Of a DNA stretch of 43,953 bases, positions 34,118 to 41,900 are shown in pieces (position 1 is the first letter of the stretch; every line of letters starts with the position of its first letter). Origin of the DNA: Nostoc linckia FACHB-104 (GTDB lineage: Bacteria; Cyanobacteriota; Cyanobacteriia; Cyanobacteriales; Nostocaceae). Made by a program: the position numbers and the translations under genes. The notes under the pieces are model-generated. The model was not told the DNA's origin. It did no database searches and worked only from the letters and a program-made list of their open reading frames with translations. Location: assembly GCF_014696615.1 (NCBI RefSeq), contig NZ_JACJQJ010000070.1:1-43953 (forward strand), in the 5' to 3' direction.

Positions 34118-35854
34118 TTACGCAATACACCTAATTTCCCACTTTTCCCCATCACATAAATCTAAAACCTGTTGATGATATTTGAAGAGAGTCGGGCGAT
34201 GTCCAACACTAATAAAAGTTGTTTTTGTGTTGTATAAATGCTGATAAAGATTCTCTTCATTTTTAATATCTAAAGCGCTAGTAGCTTCATCCAAAATTAC
34301 ATACTTTGGTTGAGATATTAAAATTCTGGCGAACGCAACGCGCTGTTGTTCGCCTAAAGAAAGCACATCAGACCAATCTTTTTCGACATCAAAACCGCCA
34401 AATCTTTCGGCTAAATTTGGTAGATTGACTTTTTGTAAAACTTGATGGAGTTCTTGGTCGCTGATTTTAACATCAACTTGGGGATATATTAACTGCTCGC
34501 GGAGAGTTCCCAATATCATATAAGGACGCTGAGGTAAAAATAGGATTTCCTCAAGGTTGGGACGGTTAATTGTACCAGTACCAGAATTCCACAAACCTGC
34601 GATCGCTCGCAATAAAGAACTTTTTCCACAGCCACTAGTACCGACAATTAATAGCCCTTGTGCGGGTTGTAAGGTCAGCGAAACGTCGTTAAATAATATT
34701 CTTTGATAGTTTGGTGTATACAATGTCAGGTTGTGAATAGCTAAATGGCTATTTTCGACAGTCTGAATTGTTGAATTCGGAATTATTTCACAGGAAGCAC
34801 TATTTTTAGGCTGTTTGAGAAAATAATTTAATTCAGCTAACCGTTCAATTGCTGCTGCAAAACCTGTTAATTCATTGAATGTTCTGCTAATCACATACAA
34901 TGCCCAAAAAAGGCTTAAAAATGCTCCTTGGGCTTCACCAAATTTACCAATGTCTAGTTTTCCAGAGATTACTAATGGCGCAATAATGATTGCAGGTATT
35001 AGTTTTGGTACAAATTCATAAATTTTGACAAATACATTTAAATATAACTCTTGCCATAGCAGCAGGTAATTATAATTTTTAAATACTTGATTGAATAAAG
35101 ATTGAAGGTGACCTAATTCTTGTGTTTCTCCTCGATAAAAAGCCACAGATTCCGCATTTTCTCGCAGTCGGACTAAGCCAAAACGAAAGTCAGCTTCTTT
35201 TTTATTCTGGTCAAAATTGATTTTAACTAGCTTTCTCCCAAAGAAACCTGTAGTTATAAGAGTTCCACTGACAGCATAAATCACCAAAACCAGCATTAAA
35301 TTTGGTGAAATGAACCACAGGACTGCACTAAAAGCAATCATCTGTAAAGTGGCGTGTAACAAATCAAAAAACAAAGAAAGAAACCCGTCAACAAAGCTAA
35401 ATACATCTTGAGATATCCGTTGATCTGGGTTATCAAGTTCTCGTTGTGATTGAGTAAGTTGATAATAAGACCGATTTCTAAAATAGTGATTGAGAAAATG
35501 CTCTGTTAACCAACGTCGCCAGTAGAGAGTTAACTTTTTTCTGATATAGTTGTAAGCTGCCCAAATTAGCACTAAAGAAAGATATAGACCCAGCAAATAA
35601 CTGACTGTTGTCCAGAATGTGCTAGAATTTTTCGCCGCCAGCGCAGATAGTAAATTACCCTGTTGACTGTTAACAATAACATCTATTTGGGTACTACATA
35701 AAACAATCATGATGAGAATTGAGAGTAAACCAATTCCCCCAAGCTTCTCTTCGCTGTACCAGTAAATTTTTCCTACTTGCCAAAATCTTTTTAAAAAACT
35801 TGGGTCAACATTTGTAATTTGACTCAGCCTCAATGCTATATCTTGCTTGCTCAT
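34118..35854 (-). CDS. SbmA/ABCD-type ABC transporter
   Basis: A 578-aa transporter with membrane and ATPase parts in one chain. About 45-330 is the membrane domain with six likely helices and NPDQRISQDVFSFVDGF, the conserved segment of the SbmA/BacA/ABCD (Rv1819c-like) group. About 370-578 is the ATPase: Walker A GTSGCGKSSLL, signature LSLGEQQRV, Walker B YVILDEATSALD, switch His in ISVGHRP. Known relatives move peptides, vitamin B12-type or fatty-acyl compounds; the cargo here is unknown. It starts at the ATG at 35854 and converges on the BMP ATPase. Confidence 0.88.
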   Translation of the reverse strand: MSKQDIALRLSQITNVDPSFLKRFWQVGKIYWYSEEKLGGIGLLSILIMIVLCSTQIDVIVNSQQGNLLSALAAKNSSTFWTTVSYLLGLYLSLVLIWAAYNYIRKKLTLYWRRWLTEHFLNHYFRNRSYYQLTQSQRELDNPDQRISQDVFSFVDGFLSLFFDLLHATLQMIAFSAVLWFISPNLMLVLVIYAVSGTLITTGFFGRKLVKINFDQNKKEADFRFGLVRLRENAESVAFYRGETQELGHLQSLFNQVFKNYNYLLLWQELYLNVFVKIYEFVPKLIPAIIIAPLVISGKLDIGKFGEAQGAFLSLFWALYVISRTFNELTGFAAAIERLAELNYFLKQPKNSASCEIIPNSTIQTVENSHLAIHNLTLYTPNYQRILFNDVSLTLQPAQGLLIVGTSGCGKSSLLRAIAGLWNSGTGTINRPNLEEILFLPQRPYMILGTLREQLIYPQVDVKISDQELHQVLQKVNLPNLAERFGGFDVEKDWSDVLSLGEQQRVAFARILISQPKYVILDEATSALDIKNEENLYQHLYNTKTTFISVGHRPTLFKYHQQVLDLCDGEKWEIRCIA

Positions 35855-36222
35855 AGGCGATTTTGCTCGTCCGGAGGCGAGTTATTAAATAATTATTAAA
35901 ACTAAAAATATCACTATAAATAGACAGATAAATATAAAGTTTTAATCAAAAAATGCAATATTTAAGCTAGAAATACATAAAATTTAATTATGCTTAAGCG
36001 CGCTAAGTATTTGATGATGTCAATCTAGTTGCTGTTCATGTTGATAGAGAATAATCTATAAATATGATTGTTACTGGCTTTGGCTAGTGATTAGTTGAAA
36101 TGAAAAATAGTAATGCGATCGCATTATTTAATTTCCTATCCTAATTTGAGGGAAATTAGAATTTTTTTTGTTCATTTAGTGATAAAAAACAGTAAATTGT
36201 AATACTAATTGAGGAGATATTC
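35855..36222. other. divergent promoter region
   Basis: A 368-bp AT-rich gap between the SbmA-like transporter and the SMP-30 gene. It holds a perfect 16-bp palindrome TAATGCGATCGCATTA (36111-36126), which contains a HIP1 octamer. GAGGAG at 36211-36216 is the ribosome site of the next gene. No ORF is supported. Confidence 0.55.
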
Positions 36223-37158
36223 GTGAAAAAGATTAGTTTACAAATAACTGCGTGTAGTTTATTCCTTAGCTTGTTGACTTTACAACAAAGCAATGGCAAT
36301 ACAGCCGACAGTATCCAAACATTGATGGATAGTAACGCCAAAGTAGAAAAGTTAGCCGAGGGTTTGAAATTTACAGAAGGGCCTGTCTGGCATCCAGATG
36401 GCTTTTTACTCTTCAGCGATATTCCTGGCGACACTATTTATAAATGGACAACTGACGGTAAACTTGCTGTATTTCGTCATCCAGCTGGTAACCCCAACGG
36501 CAACACTTTTGATCGACAAGGAAGGTTAATTACAGCCCAACATAATCGCCGCCTTGTCCGCACAGAAAAAAACGGTAAAATCACAGTCTTGGCTGAACGC
36601 TATCAAGGCAAACGCCTGAATAGTCCCAACGATGTTGTAGTCAAATCCGATGGCAGCATTTATTTTACAGATCCACCTTACGGCCTCAAACAGGAAGAAA
36701 AAGAAGAACTCGGATTTTATGGTATCTATCGTTGGCGACCAAATGGCAGGCTGACTTTACTCAATAAAGAGATGGTGCGCCCAAATGGAATAGCGTTTTC
36801 ACCAGATGAGAAAAAACTGTATGTGAGTGATTCGGAAAAATTACACATCAAAGTTTTTAATGTGAAGCCAAATGGTACTTTAAGCCCAGGAAAGGTCTTT
36901 GCAGAGTTACCAGGCCCCAACGAAAAAGGTATACCAGATGGGCTGAAGGTGGATAGCAAAGGCAATATCTACTGTAGCGGCCCAGAAGGCATTTGGATTT
37001 TCTCGCCTACAGCTCAACTCTTGGGTAAGATTATCGTCCCCGAAGTAGTCACAAATTTGGCTTGGGGCAATAAAGACTACAAAACCCTTTACATCACAGC
37101 AGGTAAGGGACTTTATCGTATTCCGTTGAAGATAGCTGGCGAAGTACCAGGGAGATGA
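36223..37158 (+). CDS. exported SMP-30/gluconolactonase-like protein
   Basis: A 311-aa six-bladed beta-propeller. Residues 1-26 are a signal peptide (MKKISLQITACSLFLSLLTLQQSNG), so it acts outside the cytoplasm. The divalent metal site is complete: Glu in EGPVWHPDG (about 49), Asn and Asp in LNSPNDVVVKSDG, RPNGIAFSPDEKKLYVSDS and IPDGLKVDSKGNIY. Relatives hydrolyse sugar lactones or other lactones. The GTG start at 36223 is fixed by GAGGAG six bases upstream. The stop (37156-37158) is at the first base of a GATGAGGGG-type repeat. A second exported protein follows in the same direction. Confidence 0.88.
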   Translation: MKKISLQITACSLFLSLLTLQQSNGNTADSIQTLMDSNAKVEKLAEGLKFTEGPVWHPDGFLLFSDIPGDTIYKWTTDGKLAVFRHPAGNPNGNTFDRQGRLITAQHNRRLVRTEKNGKITVLAERYQGKRLNSPNDVVVKSDGSIYFTDPPYGLKQEEKEELGFYGIYRWRPNGRLTLLNKEMVRPNGIAFSPDEKKLYVSDSEKLHIKVFNVKPNGTLSPGKVFAELPGPNEKGIPDGLKVDSKGNIYCSGPEGIWIFSPTAQLLGKIIVPEVVTNLAWGNKDYKTLYITAGKGLYRIPLKIAGEVPGR

Positions 37159-37310
37159 GGGGATTGGGGACTGGGGGGATGAGGGGACAAGGTGAGACAG
37201 CGCTGCAGGAGGGTTTCCCTCCGTAGGCGACTGCGTTCCCCGAAGGGGTTCTCGAAGAGTACCCGAAGGGGGACAAGGTGAAAAATTCTGATTACCAATT
37301 ACCAATTACC
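37151..37310. repeat. composite repeat between two exported-protein genes
   Basis: G-rich heptamer-type repeats (37151-37196), then a cluster of tiny hairpins: GGAGGG-ttt-CCCTCC (37208-37222), CCCC-gaa-GGGG (37238-37248), CTC-gaa-GAG and CCC-gaa-GGG (about 37251-37270). A 40-bp unit (37271-37310) that also occurs at 34048-34087 comes last and reaches to 2 bp before the next ATG. Confidence 0.75.
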
Positions 37311-37312
37311 CT

Positions 37313-38335
37313 ATGAAAAATAAACTTTTACACCTATTCTGTGCTGGGTTGTTGACTGTTGTGATTGTAGGTGGAAAGCCTTCACCAGCAAATGTTTCTC
37401 AGCAAAAAGCCCCATTAGAAAATGCAAAACTTACAGTTACGAAAACCAATTACCAAGGCTGGAAAGATTCTTGGGTGTTGAGTAATGGTGAAGTAGAGGC
37501 TGTGATAGTCCCAGCTATAGGCCGAGTTATGCAGTTTCGGTTTAAGGGGGAAGAAAATACATTTTGGGAAAATGCCAAAATTGCTGGTAAAGCGCCTAAC
37601 CCAAAAGCGAAAAAATGGGAGAATTTCGGCGGCGATAAAACTTGGCCTGCACCTCAGTCAGATTGGGAAAAAATCACTGGTAGAGGTTGGCCGCCGCCAC
37701 TAGGATTTGATTCTTTTGATTCTGGTTCAATTCAGTCCCAGGTTAAGGGCAATGAGGTAACGTTAATTTATCCTGTAGACCCGTTTTATGGCATTCGGAC
37801 TTACCGTCGAATTAAACTTGATGCCAAAAAAGCGGTGATGACAATTTCTACAACTTTTGAAAAGGTCAAAGGTGAACCCAAAGATGTTTCTGTTTGGGTG
37901 ATTACGCAGTTGCGCGAACCAGTAGCGGTATATGCGGCTTTACCGCAACCTTCCATATTTCCTGAAGGTTATAACAAGCAATCTGAGGAATTACCAGCAA
38001 ATTTGAAGGTAGAAAACGGTATAATCTCCCTGACACGCGACCCAAAAAAATCGCACAAAATTGGCTGTGATGCCAGTAGCTTGTTATGGGTTGGGGAAAA
38101 GGTTGCAGTCCGCATAGATTCGCCCAGAATAGCTGGGGTGAGTTATCCCGACCAAGAAAGTAGTGCGGAAATTTTTACCAGCGCTGACCCAGATGCTTTT
38201 ATAGAACTAGAATTTCTCAGTCCCCTGAAAAACCTGAAAGTTGGGCAAAGAATGGATCTGACAACAACTTATACTTTAATCCGGCGTAAAAGTGCGATCG
38301 CAGACCAAGAAGCCAGAATGATATTCGGTAGATAA
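37313..38335 (+). CDS. exported DUF4380-like (mutarotase-fold) protein
   Basis: A 340-aa protein with an N-terminal signal (LLHLFCAGLLTVVIVGG). The DUF4380-type features are SWVLSNGEVEAVIVPAIGRVMQFRF (about 53-77), with NTFWENAKIAGK and FGGDKTWPAPQSDW shortly after, then RTYRRIKLDAKKAVMTI and SVWVITQLREP. The predicted fold is the galactose-mutarotase beta-sandwich, but the activity is not known. The tandem with the exported SMP-30 protein (154 bp apart) suggests they act on the same extracellular or periplasmic sugar. No Shine-Dalgarno is visible because the leader is a repeat; the ATG at 37313 is the only reasonable start. Confidence 0.7.
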   Translation: MKNKLLHLFCAGLLTVVIVGGKPSPANVSQQKAPLENAKLTVTKTNYQGWKDSWVLSNGEVEAVIVPAIGRVMQFRFKGEENTFWENAKIAGKAPNPKAKKWENFGGDKTWPAPQSDWEKITGRGWPPPLGFDSFDSGSIQSQVKGNEVTLIYPVDPFYGIRTYRRIKLDAKKAVMTISTTFEKVKGEPKDVSVWVITQLREPVAVYAALPQPSIFPEGYNKQSEELPANLKVENGIISLTRDPKKSHKIGCDASSLLWVGEKVAVRIDSPRIAGVSYPDQESSAEIFTSADPDAFIELEFLSPLKNLKVGQRMDLTTTYTLIRRKSAIADQEARMIFGR

Positions 38336-38994
38336 TGTCATAACTGTTGACTGTTGACTGTTGACTGTTAACGGTCAACGGCACCATGAAGGAATTATGG
38401 GGCAGCAGATTCAGAAGAATCAATTTTTCATCCCTAGAATTTCCTTGTTCCCTTATTTTTTGAAACATAGCCAGAAACAAAGGCTTGGTATACTTTAAAA
38501 AAAATAAACAGTCTAAAAATCTTGGCACTAAACAAGATAAAGTGAGACGCAGTATTAGTAAGTGAGCCAGATTAAACTAAAGTATGTAAAGTTTTGTATG
38601 GGCAAAGGTAAAAGCTTAAAAGTTAAGGCTTTTCTCTGTTCTCCTGCATCTACTGCCATATAGTTTCGTTTATTAATAAGCATTTACTGAACTGCACATT
38701 TAAGCATATAAGCTTCCAAATACCACTTTTAGGCGCAAGCAACAAATACTAGACACACCTGGTTCTCTGTCTCTCCTGTTATCTTGCATCTTCAAAGCAA
38801 CCCCACAGGCGACGCACTACCTGCTATGAATAGAACAAACACAAGCCCCTAGACCCTAAACCCTGGTTTCTTGGGAGCAACTAAGAAGAAAGTTAATAGA
38901 GATGTATAATTAGCGCGTCTCCTCCTTTTATAAATAAAAGCATAAAGTTAAAGGCTGGCCGGATTTCTGTTTTCTGTACCCTGATAAGGAGCAT
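38336..38994. other. 659-bp intergenic region
   Basis: It contains the ACTGTTG repeat (38344-38379), then about 500 bp with no supported ORF, and the leader of the 1492-aa gene. TAAGGAG at 38985-38991 is a good ribosome site, three bases before its ATG. I see no tRNA. A long leader or regulator-binding region is possible. Confidence 0.55.
38344..38379. repeat. ACTGTTG heptamer array
   Basis: Three CTGTTGA units, then CTGTTAACGGTCAAC. It is the counterpart of the repeat at 339-375 and directly follows the stop of the DUF4380-like gene. Confidence 0.8.
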
Positions 38995-41900
38995 ATGCGG
39001 CAACAAGAAAAAAAAGATAGTGCAATAGTCCGATTGGCATTACTGCTGGCCATAGGAACTACGCCTATGACAGCAATACTCTTAGTGCCAACACCGATAC
39101 AGGCACAATCTGCAACTGATGCTCCCGCTTTTCCTCTGCCAAAAACATTGGAGAATGGGACTACAGTGCGGATTGATGGCTCAAGTAGCTTGAGTGTAAT
39201 CAATCAAAACCTGAAACAAAGTTTTGAGAAGCAGTACTCTGGAACAAAAGTAGAAGTCGCGGCTAATGGTACTGATGCAGCACTGAAAGCTGTGCTAGAT
39301 GGCAAAATTGATATAGCGGCCCTAGGCCGTGGCTTGACACCACAAGAACAAGCACAAGGTTTAGAGCAAGTCCGTTTGTACCGCGAAAAGATTGCCATTA
39401 TTGTCGGTGCGGATAATCCTTTTAAAGGTAGCTTGACTGGTAGGGAATTCGCCAGGATTTTTCGAGGACGCAGCATTACAGATTGGTCGCAGGTGGGAGG
39501 GCCAAAGGGTAAAATTCGCGTCATCGATCGCCCCGCCACTAGCGACACCAGAGAAAATTTGCGTAGTTATCCAGTATTTAAGGCTGCTAACTTCACTACA
39601 GGTACAAATGCAATTCAAGTACCTGAAGATAACACCGCAGAAATCGCTAAACAATTGGGTAAAGATGGTATCAGTTATGCTTTAGCCAATCAAGTATCGC
39701 AACTTTCTGGGGTGCGATCGCTCAAGGTACATCAAACCTCACCTACCGATCCCAAATATCCCTTTTCGCAGCCATTGGTTTACGTCTACAAGAAAAACCC
39801 CAGTGCTGCGACAGCCGGATTTCTCGGCTTTGCGATCGCACCTCCAGGTAAGCAAGCTATAGAACAAGCCAGAACAGCCGAAGCCGCTGCGATCGCCAAA
39901 GGTGGCATACAAGCTTTGGTAGCAACAACTGCGACCGCAGCCTCTACAAATGCAACTGCAACAAATGCTATAGCTTCTCCCACTGTTGCAGCCGCAACAA
40001 CAAATGCTGTAACCGCTTCTCCCACAACCGAGGTAACAACAGAGTCAACTCCTGCCCCTGGGACAGAAGCAGTAAATAATACCGCAGACACTAGTGTAAC
40101 TACTGCCCCAGCCGCCACCGAGGGAACTGCTACTGATAACAGTGCCAGCGTGCAGCGAGAAGCACCATTTTGGTTATTATTGCCTTTGTTGGCGATCGCA
40201 CTTTTAGGCGGATTGTCTTATTGGTGGTTCCTGAAAAGGCGCTCATCGGCAGAAGACACAACAGATAAAGATTTACAATCTACTCCCACAGCAGCGCCTT
40301 TACCAGCAAACCCTAATGAGCCAACATCAGGAGTAACTAACCCCACTTTAGCAGCAGGTACAGGAGCATCTCTATCTTCTGAAGAGATGAAAAATAACGG
40401 CGAATTTGCCTGGGATACAGAAGCACCCGCGGCAGTGGTGAATACTTCTTATCCCAACCTAGCAGATGCCTCGAAAGTTACATCTCCCCAAGAATTGCCT
40501 CAAGAGCAAGTATTATCTGCTACTTCTGAATCTGGGAGCGTCAATGGCATAGAACAACCACAGTCAGAATCAAATATTGGTGAAAATATCTCTACAGCAG
40601 GCGCTACAGCCTTAGCTGGTGGTGCAGCTTTAGCCGCTGGTGCTGCTGCTTGGTCTGTGGTTGATGGTAAAGGACAAGATAAAGATGATACTACAACTAG
40701 CATCCCAGGCAGTGATTATGGTATATGGGATAACCCTGCAAATGATGAAGTAGTATCTGAGATAGAACAGCCAAGTCTGGAAACTACAGAGGCAATTCCA
40801 GATTCACCAATTGTTTCTGAACCAACATCAGATGTCATCTCAACAGTTGAAATTGCACCAACAGATAGTGATTCGCTAGAAGTAGGCGAACCAACATCGG
40901 ATGTAGAATTACCAATCATTGAAACCGCAGCCGCACTTCCCGATTTACCAGAAGTGGGGGAAGCAACATCGGATGTAGAATTACCAATCATTGAAACCGC
41001 CGCCGCATTTCCCGATTTACCAGAAGTAGGCGAACCAACATCAGAGTTAGAACTGCCAGAAGTAGGTGAACCAACATCGGATGTAGAATTACCAATCATT
41101 GAAACCGCCGCTACACTTCCCGATTTACCAGAAGTGGACGAATCCACATCCGATGTATCACTGCCCATCATTGAAACCGCAGCCGCACTTCCCGATTTGC
41201 CAGAGGTGGACGAATCCACATCCGATGTATCACTGCCAGATTTGGGGGAACCAACATCGGATGTAGAACTGCCAAATATAGAAACAGCAGCTACACTCCC
41301 AGATTTGCCAGAAGTGGGCGAACCAACATCAGAAACAGTCGCCACACTTGTGGATTTACCAGATGTTCCAGAAGTCGACTTAAATGCCATAGCAGACGAA
41401 GCCGAAGCAACTGGCGAAGGTACAGAAGAAGAGATCGTGGAAATTGTCTCGAATCTGCCAGAACAAACCAATGAACTAACAGCAAGCTTACCCGCCGAGG
41501 ATTCTCTACCTAACTTAGGGGCAGTAGCAGCTGGTGCAGTAGCAGCAGGTGCAGGAATTGCTGCTTGGTCTAAAGTTTATGGTAGTGAAGAATCTACAGA
41601 ATCAAACACGCCAACTCCTACAAATGATAGCGACGCAGCAGGGGGAGAAGAAGACAATGTTGAGAACAGAGTAACCCTCAGATCCCACACACCCAAATGG
41701 GCTTATGCGGCGTGGCAAATTTCTGATGCCAACCAGCAAATATTGGCAGATTCCGGTTCCCCATTAGTACTGCGGTTATATGATGTCACAGGAATCGACC
41801 TGAGTTATCAAACTCCGCAACTGGTGCAACAGTATGAATGCGATCCCACATCATACGATCGCTTTGTGGCAATTCCCGCTAGCGATCGCAACTACATCGC

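Noticed and set aside
38217-38528. 103-codon minus-strand frame after the DUF4380-like gene
   Set aside because: It overlaps the end of a better gene and includes translated ACTGTTG repeats (VNSQQSTVNS).
40716-41471. 251-codon minus-strand frame with Ser/Gly/Asp repeats
   Set aside because: Antisense of the acidic repeats in the 1492-aa gene; no ribosome site or independent signature.
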